From: Desulfobacter sp.
Lineage (GTDB): Bacteria; Desulfobacterota; Desulfobacteria; Desulfobacterales; Desulfobacteraceae
NCBI GenBank assembly: GCA_030145005.1
Contig: JAQYWJ010000065.1
Location: 1-10,012 of the forward strand
DNA: 10,012 nucleotides
Direction: 5' to 3'
Position numbers and translations under genes: made by a program. The notes under the pieces are model-generated. The model made no database searches, had not been told where the DNA came from, and saw nothing but the letters and a program-made list of their open reading frames with translations. Below, piece after piece: positions 1 through 7,146 of the stretch; position 1 is the first letter of the stretch, and each line of letters opens with the position of its first letter.

Positions 1-607
1 CACCCAAATAACGAAAAAATTCATTTATTCTGGGCCAGAAGAACCGTTGACTATGTCTATCATTGGTTACCCGAGCCAATTTAGAATCAGCATTCAATAG
101 CAGAAGTATTGTGGAGGAGGATCATTTCAAATTCTCACTTGATCACTCACTGAGTGACTACATCAATATCGAGATATCCTCAATGTAGAATTTAAAACCC
201 CGGACTATTATTAATAGTTATCACCATCAAGCACCTGAAAAATGAAAACTGGTACTTAATATTTATTTCCAATTTTAACCTCACAATATGTCTATGATTG
301 ACCACTTTTTTCGAAATTTCCCGGCTACAAAAGGACCGGCCTTATGTCCTCCCCAACTGCGTGATGACCGTGGTGGGTCAGGCGGGTTATGACAGCTTTC
401 CCCGGGGATGAGGCGGTCAGACTGTTCATGAACAGAATCACAAGAATCTGGCGAAACATCTATTCCTCCGCCACGATGCCGGCCACGCCTTTAATGACCT
501 GGCAGGCATCCACTGGAACGGCATAGACGGTTCTACGTTCGACAAAGGTCATGAAAAGTCCCAGATGGGAGACGGATTTATCTATTCCTGACTTGATATC
601 GGGTAAA
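1..607. other. Gene-poor left end, no convincing gene
   Basis: No complete gene is supported here. On the + strand, bases 1-84 form an open frame ending in TAG (last residues WLPEPI), which could be the tail of a gene entering from the left. A second frame is also open to a TAG at 100-102, and the complementary strand is open too, so this is weak. Bases 85-290 are AT-rich with no open frame of note. They contain a perfect 7-bp inverted repeat around one base (TCACTCA-C-TGAGTGA, 143-157), which could be a protein-binding site. From about 300 to 600 the base composition becomes more gene-like. Small leftward frames lie head to tail at 552-460 (30 codons) and 459-325 (44 codons), and rightward frames are broken by a TGA at 409-411. 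I recognise none of these products. No terminator is evident downstream of the hydrolase gene that ends at 608. Confidence 0.5.
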
Positions 608-1444
608 TCAGATCTCAAGCCGGGTGCCGGTGGCAAACACGTTGATTGGGCGTGTCATTTTGCGGGACATGTAGGCCGGGGCATCAGGGCCCGTGCAGTG
701 GCCGGTATAATAGGTTGTGCCGCGATAGTATGACAGCTCATTGACCAGAATATCCAGACGGTTGTCCGGTTCAGTGACCCGGGTTATGCGATTATGCAGG
801 TGGAATCCGCCGATCACATGGTCAATATGGTCCCGGCCTGTGCGGGTAAGCACCGTATCAATCATATTCCCCATGCCCGAGTGGGCGCAACCGGTGAACA
901 GGACCGAGGTGCCGTCTTCCACGATCAGCAGGGCCAGTTCATGGGAAAATTCGTCCTCAATAAGTTTCCCGTCTTCCTGCTGCCTCAAAAGGTCTGAATT
1001 GCCCTGGGGGATAAAACCCTTTTTTGAAAAATCCGTGATAATGGTTAAATCCCTGGACAAGGCCAGGTCCGAATCAATAAGCCGGCAACGGCTTTTGTCA
1101 ATGGCATCGGTGTCAAGGCCGATATATCGGGGATCATGATCCTTGTAGCGGGCATAGTACCTGCCTTCAATGGCCCCCCGGGTCATGATGATTTCTGCTT
1201 TATCATTGATCTTTTGAAACTGCGGGATGCCGCCTCCATGGTCATAGTGCCCGTGGGACAGCACGGCCATGTCCGTTTTTGACAGATCCACACCCAAATG
1301 TTTTGCATTGTCTGCAAATTTCCGGTCCGGTCCCATGTCAAAAAGAATGGACCGGGTGCCTGTGCGGATAAAAAAACTTAAGCCGTGGGCCGGTGCAAGT
1401 TGCGGGTTCGTGGTGTTGTTTTCAAGCAGGCAGGTGATTTCCAT
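608..1444 (-). CDS. MBL-fold metallohydrolase, dihydropterin/DHPS-like group
   Basis: A 278-residue metallo-beta-lactamase-fold protein without signal peptide or membrane segment, so presumably cytoplasmic. The metal-binding signature SHGHYDHGGG at residues 63-72 supplies H64, H66, D68 and H69. TGCAHSG (185-191) gives the next histidine, GGFHLH (212-217) follows, and TGHCTG near 247-252 gives the last. This set of motifs, with the N-terminal LLENNTT-like stretch, is typical of the group often annotated 7,8-dihydropterin-6-yl-methyl-aminobenzene 5'-phosphate synthase after the archaeal enzyme. The actual substrate in bacteria is usually unknown, so the name should be read as fold plus subgroup. 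The ATG at 1442-1444 is preceded by an AGGAGG ribosome-binding site (1453-1458, complement) at normal spacing. It lies downstream of the methyltransferase gene on the same strand, but a long palindrome occupies the gap, so co-transcription is uncertain. Confidence 0.88.
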   Translation of the reverse strand: MEITCLLENNTTNPQLAPAHGLSFFIRTGTRSILFDMGPDRKFADNAKHLGVDLSKTDMAVLSHGHYDHGGGIPQFQKINDKAEIIMTRGAIEGRYYARYKDHDPRYIGLDTDAIDKSRCRLIDSDLALSRDLTIITDFSKKGFIPQGNSDLLRQQEDGKLIEDEFSHELALLIVEDGTSVLFTGCAHSGMGNMIDTVLTRTGRDHIDHVIGGFHLHNRITRVTEPDNRLDILVNELSYYRGTTYYTGHCTGPDAPAYMSRKMTRPINVFATGTRLEI

Positions 1445-1484
1445 GGCGTGTTCCTCCTGTGTTTTTTTCGGATATAGGTTTAAC

Positions 1485-1629
1485 TAGTGCCTGAACGAAA
1501 ACCTGGAAATTTTGTTGAGTACAAGGCGGGCTGAAATTTTAACCGGAGGAATACATGAAGTATTTCGAGGATTAAAATTTCAGACCAACGCCGTAATCGG
1601 CAAAATTTATGGTTTTCGGTCGGGCACTA
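1485..1629. repeat. 145-bp long imperfect palindrome (MITE-like)
   Basis: Nearly the whole stretch is complementary to itself. TAGTGCC (1485-1491) matches GGCACTA (1623-1629), CGAAAACC (1496-1503) matches GGTTTTCG (1611-1618), AAATTTT (1507-1513) matches AAAATTT (1602-1608), CTGAAATTTTAA (1531-1542) matches TTAAAATTTCAG (1572-1583), and AATAC (1550-1554) matches GTATT (1560-1564) around a 5-base loop. Mismatches and a small indel interrupt the arms. The element abuts the methyltransferase stop codon (1631-1633) and ends about 40 bases before the hydrolase start. No transposase is present, so a non-autonomous, MITE-like or REP-like intergenic element is the likeliest reading. A structured RNA or a bidirectional transcription barrier is also possible. 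Confidence 0.85.
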
Positions 1630-1630
1630 A

Positions 1631-2704
1631 TTATGGGGTGCATAAAAAATGCATATTAAAAGAATCATTGGGGATCTCTTCGGCACAAACCTTTGAAAAG
1701 CCCGCTTGTTTGAGCAGATCTATAGCCTGCTGTTCTCCCCACATCATGCCAAGGCCCGAACCGTTGTCATTAAGTCCGATGGGCATGCAGTGCATCAGAC
1801 TTACGGTGTATAAAAACGGCCCCATGGGATGATCGGTATTGTCCTTGATATTGGTGGCAGCCTTGATATCGATCATGGAAAAAAGGCCGCTATCACGCAG
1901 CATGTATTTCACCCCTTTTAGCGCGTCCAGGGGATGGGACTGGTCGTGGATGGCGTCAAAGGCGCATACATAATCAAAGTATTGGCGAAACTTTGACACC
2001 TCACGGATTTTAGCGGCATCCTGGTGGATGAACGCAATATTGGATAACCCAAAAGATTCGGATAAGGCCCGGGCCTGTTCAAGGGCTTTTTCATGGTTGT
2101 CCATGCCGACAAACTCAGATTTTGGATAGGCCTGGGCCATGAGACAGACCGCCACGCCCTGGCCGCAGCCTATATCGCAGACCCGGATGCCTTGTTGCAG
2201 CCTTTTTTCCAGCCGGCCCTGGTCAACATAGGGAATAAATTCTTGGATTAACACCTTGCGGTGCTTGGCATCTGCCAGTTCTGACATGAATACCTGGAAG
2301 TCGGGATAAATGGAAAAGGGAACGCCCTGGCCGGTTTTAAATCCCTGTTTTACGGCATCCATGGCACAGGCGGTCAGCAGAGGGATTTCCTGGGTATAAA
2401 CCCCCAGGTTGTTGTTCCCGGCTCTTCTGCATAGAAGATCGCCATGGGAAGGGGGCAGGAAAAAGGTGTCATCACTGTCCTGGCATTCCGTCATCTCGAT
2501 AATGCCGCCGGTGACCATGATGCCCAGCCACTCCTTGAGATAACGCATGTTCAGACCCGTTGCCCCGGCCAGTTCCCCAAGGGTCAGGGCTGAGCCTTTC
2601 TCATCCATGACATCAAATATTTTGAGGGCATAGCCTATTCCTAAGCCCAGGTTCAGGGAACCGTAATTGAGAATCTGTACCAGTTTATCGGAAAAATCAG
2701 CCAT
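1631..2704 (-). CDS. Winged-helix plus class I SAM methyltransferase
   Basis: A 357-residue two-domain protein. Residues about 1-95 form a winged-helix dimerisation domain of the Rv2258c-like type, with the pattern LGELAGATGLNMRYLKEWL (42-60). Residues about 150-357 are a Rossmann methyltransferase: motif I is VCDIGCGQG (175-183), the acidic residue that would hold the SAM ribose is in FVGMDNHE (198-205), QDAAKI (228-233) would contact the adenine, and YVCAFDAIHD (245-254) is motif IV. The family methylates small molecules in known cases, but nothing here identifies the substrate. The ATG at 2702-2704 has an AGGAG site (2712-2716, complement) 7 bases away. It lies 123 bases downstream of thrS on the same strand, but the thrS terminator separates them, and I see no convincing promoter of its own. 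An O-methyltransferase or a cofactor-pathway enzyme are both open. Confidence 0.85.
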   Translation of the reverse strand: MADFSDKLVQILNYGSLNLGLGIGYALKIFDVMDEKGSALTLGELAGATGLNMRYLKEWLGIMVTGGIIEMTECQDSDDTFFLPPSHGDLLCRRAGNNNLGVYTQEIPLLTACAMDAVKQGFKTGQGVPFSIYPDFQVFMSELADAKHRKVLIQEFIPYVDQGRLEKRLQQGIRVCDIGCGQGVAVCLMAQAYPKSEFVGMDNHEKALEQARALSESFGLSNIAFIHQDAAKIREVSKFRQYFDYVCAFDAIHDQSHPLDALKGVKYMLRDSGLFSMIDIKAATNIKDNTDHPMGPFLYTVSLMHCMPIGLNDNGSGLGMMWGEQQAIDLLKQAGFSKVCAEEIPNDSFNMHFLCTP

Positions 2705-2767
2705 GATTTGTCTCCTGATGTTTGGTCTTAGTTCACACGGGCTATGTCTTACGAGATGATCAGCCTG

Positions 2768-2803
2768 AAAAAAAAAGGGGCGGGCACAAACCGGACCGCC
2801 CCT
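2768..2803 (-). terminator. Intrinsic terminator of thrS
   Basis: Read on the minus strand, an 8-bp GC-rich stem (AGGGGCGG / CCGCCCCT, the arms being 2796-2803 and 2776-2783) encloses a 12-base loop and is followed directly by nine T residues (the A run at 2768-2776 on the + strand). It begins about 25 bases past the thrS stop codon. It should end most thrS transcripts before the methyltransferase gene. Confidence 0.9.
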
Positions 2804-2827
2804 GAAACATGATTCTGTCAGATTCTG

Positions 2828-4741
2828 TTAAAGATTGATTCCCTCCAGGACCCGGTCCCTGATATGGGTGCAGACCTTGGTCAGGAACTCTTTGTGGGTG
2901 ACCCCCATTTTGACCTTGCCGTCCAAGGTGCGCACGGACAATACCTTTTCTTCTTTTTCCTTGTCACCAATGGTGATGATTAAAGGAATATAGTTGAGCT
3001 GGGCTTCCCTGATTTTCTTTTTAAGGGTCTCGCTTCTGTCATCCACGTCGCAGCGGATGTCATGGACCGCCAGCAGATGCTGGATCTCTTTTGCATAGGG
3101 GGCCAGTTCCTGGTTGATGGGCAGGATCACGGCCTGGACCGGGGCCAGCCACAGGGGGAATTTGCCTGCAAAATGCTCCACAAGGATACCGAAGAATCGT
3201 TCCATGGAACCGTAGATCACCCGGTGGATCATGATGGGCCGGTGCTTTTCATTGTCCGCGCCCTTGTAAGTCAGATCAAAACGTTCCGGCAGCGCCATGT
3301 CCAGCTGGATCGTGCCGCATTGCCAGGTTCTGCCCAAAGCGTCCTTGATGTGGATGTCTATCTTGGGACCGTAAAATGCACCATCCCCTTCATTGATCAT
3401 GAATTCTCGGCCATAGGCTTCCATGGCATTGCGAAGTCCGTTGGTGGCGGTTTCCCACTGTTCATCCGTGCCGATTGATTTTTCAGGCCTTGTGGACAGC
3501 TCCAGATGAAAGGATAGCCCAAAACGGGCATAGACCCGTTCAGCCAGTTTCAGAACGCCTAAAACTTCTTCCTGGATCTGGTCCGGGGTCATGAAAATAT
3601 GGGCATCATCCTGGTGAAAGGCCCGGACCCGGAACAGGCCTGACAACGCCCCTGAAAGTTCATGGCGGTGCACCATCCCGATCTCTCCGGCCCGGTGGGG
3701 CAGGTCTTTGTAAGAGTGGGATTTCGTTTTGTAAAGGATCATGCCGCCGGGGCAGTTCATGGGCTTGATGGCGTATTCTTCGTCATCAATGGTGGAGGTG
3801 TACATGTTTTCCCGGTAGTTCTCCCAGTGACCGCTTTGTTCCCAAAGTTTTCTGGTCATCATCACAGGGGTTTTGGTCTCCACATATCCGTCTTTTTTAT
3901 GCTCCATGCGCCAGTAATCCAAAAGCGCATTCCACATGGCAATGCCTTTGGCGTGAAAAAAGGGCATGCCCGGTGCTTCGTCATGGAAAGAGAACAGATC
4001 CAGGCGGGTGCCAAGTTTTCTGTGATCCCGTTTTTTGGCTTCCTCAATCATGTTCAGATAGGCGTTGAGCTTCTTTTTGTCAAAAAAGGAGATGCCGTAC
4101 AGGCGCTGGAGCTGTTCCCGGGACTGGTCCGCCCGCCAGTAGGCACCGGAGATTTTTAATAGTTTAACACCCTTGATCATTCCGGTGTTGGGGATATGGG
4201 GGCCGCGGCACAGGTCAACGAATTTACCGTTTTGGTACAAAGAGATCTCTTCGCCTTCGGGCAGTTCATTGATCAGCTCCACCTTAAAGGGGTTGTCGGC
4301 GAAAAGTGCCAGCGCCTGTTCCCGTGTGACCACCTGGCGTTCAAAGCCTGCCTTGGCCTTGATGATCTTTTTCATCTCCGCTTCTATTTTTTCAAGGTCT
4401 GCTTCGCTCACCGGTGCCATGTCAATATCATAATAAAATCCATCTTCCACCACAGGGCCGATGGTCAGCTTGGCATCCGGATAGAGGTTGAGTACGGCTT
4501 CGGCCATGACATGGGCCGAAGAGTGGCGCAGGATATCCAGCCCCTCGTCGTCTTTGGCTGTGATAAAACTCACCGCACTGTCCTTTTCAATGACAGCGCC
4601 TAAATCAATGGCTTGCCCTTCTATTTCCATGGCCACGCAGTTGCGGGCAAATCCTTCGGAAATGCTTTTTGCCACATCCATGCCTGTGGGCGGTGCGTCA
4701 AATTCTTTTACTGCATTATCCGGGAAAGTTATTTGAATCAT
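2828..4741 (-). CDS. thrS: Threonyl-tRNA synthetase
   Basis: This enzyme charges tRNA-Thr with threonine in the cytoplasm and edits mischarged Ser-tRNA-Thr. From the ATG at 4739-4741 the product is 637 residues, close to the usual length of about 640. Domain order is complete: TGS domain (about 1-62), editing domain with HSSAH (H73, H77) and CRGPH (C178, H182), class II catalytic core, and C-terminal anticodon-binding domain (from about 535). The zinc ligands that select threonine are visible as C330 in MNCPGG, H381 in DDAHIF and H506 in MIHR. Motif 2 is FRVRAFHQDD (370-379) and motif 3 is around HRVIYGSMERFFG (506-518). An in-frame ATG 14 codons further upstream exists, but only the 4741 start has an AGGAAG site at sensible spacing and aligns with the family N-terminus. 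The gene stands alone: infC, rpmI and rplT, its common neighbours, do not follow it. No T-box-like leader is seen. Confidence 0.98.
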   Translation of the reverse strand: MIQITFPDNAVKEFDAPPTGMDVAKSISEGFARNCVAMEIEGQAIDLGAVIEKDSAVSFITAKDDEGLDILRHSSAHVMAEAVLNLYPDAKLTIGPVVEDGFYYDIDMAPVSEADLEKIEAEMKKIIKAKAGFERQVVTREQALALFADNPFKVELINELPEGEEISLYQNGKFVDLCRGPHIPNTGMIKGVKLLKISGAYWRADQSREQLQRLYGISFFDKKKLNAYLNMIEEAKKRDHRKLGTRLDLFSFHDEAPGMPFFHAKGIAMWNALLDYWRMEHKKDGYVETKTPVMMTRKLWEQSGHWENYRENMYTSTIDDEEYAIKPMNCPGGMILYKTKSHSYKDLPHRAGEIGMVHRHELSGALSGLFRVRAFHQDDAHIFMTPDQIQEEVLGVLKLAERVYARFGLSFHLELSTRPEKSIGTDEQWETATNGLRNAMEAYGREFMINEGDGAFYGPKIDIHIKDALGRTWQCGTIQLDMALPERFDLTYKGADNEKHRPIMIHRVIYGSMERFFGILVEHFAGKFPLWLAPVQAVILPINQELAPYAKEIQHLLAVHDIRCDVDDRSETLKKKIREAQLNYIPLIITIGDKEKEEKVLSVRTLDGKVKMGVTHKEFLTKVCTHIRDRVLEGINL

Positions 4742-4775
4742 TTTTTTTTGCTTCCTGTTTATATCATGCCTGACC

Positions 4776-4804
4776 TTGCCCAATTTTCCAAGGCAGCGTA
4801 TGAT
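4776..4804 (+). promoter_or_regulatory. Possible promoter for rnd
   Basis: TTGCCC (4776-4781), a 17-base spacer and TATGAT (4799-4804) resemble a sigma-70 promoter pointing toward rnd. It overlaps the untranslated leader of the divergent thrS gene. This is a match by eye only, with 4 of 6 and 5 of 6 consensus bases. Confidence 0.35.
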
Positions 4805-4846
4805 TAAGCATTGTAATTAAAAGATGCTGTTAAATTTAAAAAAAGA

Positions 4847-4875
4847 ATCTTAAAAGAAGTGTTTTAAACAATCAA
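4847..4875 (-). promoter_or_regulatory. Possible promoter for thrS
   Basis: On the minus strand TTGATT (4870-4875), a 17-base spacer and TAAGAT (4847-4852) resemble a sigma-70 promoter pointing toward thrS. Its -35 box lies within the rnd ribosome-binding region. Transcripts would carry a leader of about 100 bases before the thrS ATG. Each box matches 4 of 6 consensus bases, so the call is tentative. Confidence 0.35.
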
Positions 4876-4887
4876 GGGAAAACTAAG

Positions 4888-6018
4888 GTGGTTTATCAGT
4901 TTGTAACAACGGACAAAGACTTGGCACAAGTGTGCCGGAAACTTGAACCCTGTGAGATAATCGGCGTGGATCTGGAAGCCGATTCCATGCACTGTTTTTC
5001 AGAAAAGATATGCCTGATCCAGATTGCAGGCCCAAACCAGGCTTGGCTGGTGGATCCTTTTCTGATCAATGATTTTTCACCCTTTTCTCAAATCCTTGAA
5101 AACCCAGAGATTATCAAGGTGTTCCATGGATCAGACTTTGATGTCAGAAGCCTTGACCGGGAGTTGTCCGTTGAAATTGAAAACCTGTTTGACACCGAGA
5201 TCGCCTGCCGTTTCTTAAATATTAAGGCGCGGGGTCTGGGCGCACTTTTGAAATCCTTTTTTGATATATATGTGGATAAAAAGTACCAGAAGGTGGACTG
5301 GTCAAAACGGCCCTTGAAAGATGAGATGATTGCCTACAGTGTGGGTGATGTGGCAACGCTTGTGGAACTGCATGACCTTTTAAAGAACCGCCTTGAAAAG
5401 ATCGGGCGCCTGGCCTGGGCCGAAGAAGAGTTCGATTTGCAGGCCAGGGTCAAATACGAGAGCAATCATTTAAGGCCTTTGTTTAGACGGTTCAAGGGGG
5501 CCGGTAAACTTGACAACCGAAGCCTTGCCGTGCTGGAGCATTTGCTGGAAGTCCGGCTTTCCCAGGCGGAGAAAAAGGATCTGCCACCCTTTAAAATTAT
5601 GTCCAACCAGTCCATCATGACTATGGTGCAGCACAGGCCGACCAGTGTTGAGGCTATATTGAAATATCGAGCATTAAGTCCTAAACAGGCAGGCATGTAC
5701 GGGCCGTTGTGCGTTAAGGCCATTGAAACCGCCCTTGCTTTACCCCACCGGGAACTGCCCTCTTACCCCAGAACCCGGATGCCCCGGAAAACTTCCCAGG
5801 TCCTTGGTCGCATTGATGCATTAAAGAAAATGCGTGAAGCAGCGTCCCGGGGCCTGGCCATGGAGCCTGGATTTTTGATCAATAACAATATGATTGCGGC
5901 CGTGGCAGCGGACAAGCCGGCAAGCCTGGAAGATATGTTGCAGATTCCGGGCATGCGAAACTGGCAGGTCGAGGCGCTTGGTGATCGAATTATGGATACC
6001 CTGTCCCGGGTGCAGTAA
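4888..6018 (+). CDS. rnd: Ribonuclease D
   Basis: A 3'-5' exoribonuclease that trims tRNA precursors and other structured RNAs. At 376 residues it matches the E. coli enzyme in length. The DEDDy nuclease domain (about 1-170) has all catalytic residues: D28 and E30 in VDLEAD, D85 in HGSDFDVRSL, and Y150 with D154 in YSVGDVATL, which identifies the Y subtype. Two HRDC-type nucleic-acid-binding domains follow, about 205-285 and 300-372; the second ends in LEDMLQIPGMRNWQ. The start codon is GTG at 4888-4890, supported by an AAGGG site (4874-4878) 9 bases upstream and by alignment of the DxE motif with the family; no better ATG lies nearby. It is divergent from thrS and is followed by dapF 112 bases later in the same direction, so the two may be co-transcribed. 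Confidence 0.95.
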   Translation: MVYQFVTTDKDLAQVCRKLEPCEIIGVDLEADSMHCFSEKICLIQIAGPNQAWLVDPFLINDFSPFSQILENPEIIKVFHGSDFDVRSLDRELSVEIENLFDTEIACRFLNIKARGLGALLKSFFDIYVDKKYQKVDWSKRPLKDEMIAYSVGDVATLVELHDLLKNRLEKIGRLAWAEEEFDLQARVKYESNHLRPLFRRFKGAGKLDNRSLAVLEHLLEVRLSQAEKKDLPPFKIMSNQSIMTMVQHRPTSVEAILKYRALSPKQAGMYGPLCVKAIETALALPHRELPSYPRTRMPRKTSQVLGRIDALKKMREAASRGLAMEPGFLINNNMIAAVAADKPASLEDMLQIPGMRNWQVEALGDRIMDTLSRVQ

Positions 6019-6053
6019 TTATAGTTTATTGCAAATGAATTGATTATTAGTCG

Positions 6054-6113
6054 TGCTCTTAATCCTGCTCCTGCTCCAAATTATGAATTCGAGTAGGAGC
6101 AAGATTAAGAGCA
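6054..6113. repeat. Hairpin-forming inverted repeat between rnd and dapF
   Basis: Two 23-base arms (6054-6076 and 6091-6113) are complementary at 21 positions, and the two exceptions become wobble pairs in one RNA orientation. The 14-base spacer contains AATT-ATG-AATT, which can fold further. The right arm belongs to a direct repeat of GAGCAAGA (6097-6104 and 6109-6116). No T run follows either arm, so it is not a standard intrinsic terminator. In rnd-dapF RNA the hairpin would end 6 bases before the dapF ribosome-binding site. It may be a small mobile palindrome or an mRNA-processing or stability element. Confidence 0.85.
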
Positions 6114-6130
6114 AGAAAAGAGGATAGATA

Positions 6131-6982
6131 ATGCGTATAGATTTCTGGAAAATGCATGGTATCGGCAATGATTTTATCATGCTGGATGACCGGGACAAAA
6201 CCATTGCCGGGCACACTGACTATTCGGATCTGGCGGTGCACCTGTGCCACCAGCGGTTTGGCATTGGTGCCGACGGCATTATCCTGGCCCGGCATTCTGA
6301 TACCCATGACATCCGGTTTGTTATCATCAATTCCGATGGGTCCGAACCTGAGATGTGCGGCAATGGCATGCGCTGTTTTGCCAAATATCTGTACGAGAAC
6401 AATATTCTTGTCAAAGATGAAATGACGGTTCAGACTCTGGCCGGAACCGTGCTGCCCCGGATTGAAAAAAAGCAAAGCGGACAGGTGGTATCCGTATGCG
6501 TGGATATGGGCGTGCCAAAGCTTGTTCCCGAACAGATCCCTTTTGTCCATGACGGGGGTAGGGCCCTTGGGGTGCCCATTGAAACAGAGCAGGGCACAAT
6601 GTCCGTTTCCTGTGCCTCCATGGGGAACCCCCATGCCGTGATTTTTGTGGAGGACCTGTCCAGGGTGGACATTGAAACCATCGGCCCCTTGGTGGAAAAT
6701 CATCCTCGTTTTCCTGAAAAAACCAATGTGGAGTTCATTCAAGTCCTTTCCCATACGGCATTAAAAATGCGGGTGTGGGAACGCGGGGCAGGGGTAACCC
6801 TTGCCTGTGGCACCGGGGCCTGTGCTGCGGTTACGGCCGCCCATCTGACGGAACGGGCAGGGCGGCAGGTGCGTGTTCATCTGGACGGCGGGGATCTGGA
6901 TATTTCATGGGATGAATCTTGTGGTCATATTTTTAAAACCGGACCTGCCCAAACCGTTTTTAAAGGAACTGTTGAAATTTAG
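6131..6982 (+). CDS. dapF: Diaminopimelate epimerase
   Basis: Converts LL-diaminopimelate to the meso form, the penultimate step of lysine synthesis and the source of the peptidoglycan cross-linking residue. The 283-residue length is normal. The two catalytic cysteines are in the expected places: C76 in EMCGNGMRC and C226 in LACGTGACAAV, one in each of the two similar halves of the enzyme. Other family signatures are MHGIGNDF (8-15), where the substrate-binding asparagine lies, MGNPHAV (164-170) and WERGAG (216-221). The ATG at 6131 has a GAGGAT ribosome-binding site at 6120-6125. It follows rnd, separated by an inverted repeat. No other lysine-pathway gene is in the window. The stop codon is directly followed by the -35 box of the thi promoter. 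Confidence 0.97.
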   Translation: MRIDFWKMHGIGNDFIMLDDRDKTIAGHTDYSDLAVHLCHQRFGIGADGIILARHSDTHDIRFVIINSDGSEPEMCGNGMRCFAKYLYENNILVKDEMTVQTLAGTVLPRIEKKQSGQVVSVCVDMGVPKLVPEQIPFVHDGGRALGVPIETEQGTMSVSCASMGNPHAVIFVEDLSRVDIETIGPLVENHPRFPEKTNVEFIQVLSHTALKMRVWERGAGVTLACGTGACAAVTAAHLTERAGRQVRVHLDGGDLDISWDESCGHIFKTGPAQTVFKGTVEI

Positions 6983-7011
6983 TTGACAAACCGTTTTATT
7001 CTTTATATAGC
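6983..7011 (+). promoter_or_regulatory. Probable promoter of the thi operon
   Basis: A perfect -35 box TTGACA (6983-6988), which starts at the base after the dapF stop codon, is followed 17 bases later by TATAGC (7006-7011, 4 of 6). Initiation around 7018 would place the TPP aptamer at the very start of the transcript, as expected for this type of leader. A TATATA at 15-base spacing (7004-7009) is an alternative -10. Confidence 0.6.
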
Positions 7012-7020
7012 CTGATTCAT

Positions 7021-7098
7021 CGTTTGGGGTGGCGCGCGCAGCGTCTGAGATCATACCCATTGAACCTGATCCGGATAATACTGGCGAAGGGAAGAGCG
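7021..7098 (+). promoter_or_regulatory. TPP riboswitch (THI element)
   Basis: The aptamer binds thiamin pyrophosphate in nascent RNA. The conserved pieces are present in order: GGGGT (7026-7030) paired with ACCC (7055-7058) as P2, the pyrimidine-sensing CTGAGA (7045-7050), then GAACCTGATCCGGATAATAC (7062-7081) and GGCGAAGGGAAG (7083-7094) of the pyrophosphate-sensing arm. Helix P1 can form between 7021-7025 and 7094-7098 with two wobble pairs. An optional P3a extension is absent; P3 is short and GC-rich. It sits between the promoter and a terminator upstream of thiS, so high TPP is expected to lower expression of the thiazole operon. Confidence 0.95.
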
Positions 7099-7146
7099 GA
7101 CAAGACAGCAATAAACCTGGAAAAATCCGGATTTAGGTATTTTCAT

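Noticed and set aside
112..120. Strong Shine-Dalgarno-like GGAGGAGGA in the left end
   Set aside because: No ATG, GTG or TTG at suitable spacing opens a frame of more than a few codons, so it does not mark a gene start.
741..1139. 132-codon rightward open frame within the hydrolase gene
   Set aside because: It is antisense to the metal-binding hydrolase, which is intact; serine/arginine-rich content is typical of a shadow.
1512..1832. 106-codon rightward open frame starting inside the long palindrome
   Set aside because: It spans the palindrome and then the antisense of the methyltransferase C-terminus. It has no plausible product.
2811..2828. Direct repeat GATTCTGT-CA-GATTCTGT at the end of thrS
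   Set aside because: Two short copies in the 3' untranslated part next to the terminator, with no array or function implied; likely a local duplication.
3662..4159. 165-codon rightward open frame within thrS
   Set aside because: It is antisense to the thrS catalytic core. The thrS motifs are intact throughout, so this is a shadow frame.
4742..4783. Fourteen-codon N-terminal extension of thrS from the ATG at 4783
   Set aside because: The extension does not match the TGS domain start, while the ATG at 4741 has a good ribosome-binding site and puts the editing histidines at positions 73 and 77 as in E. coli.
6059..6754. 231-codon leftward open frame antisense to dapF
   Set aside because: It lies fully opposite dapF, which has all catalytic motifs, and its composition is the histidine/glycine-rich pattern of a reverse shadow. 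Its end falls inside the rnd-dapF hairpin.
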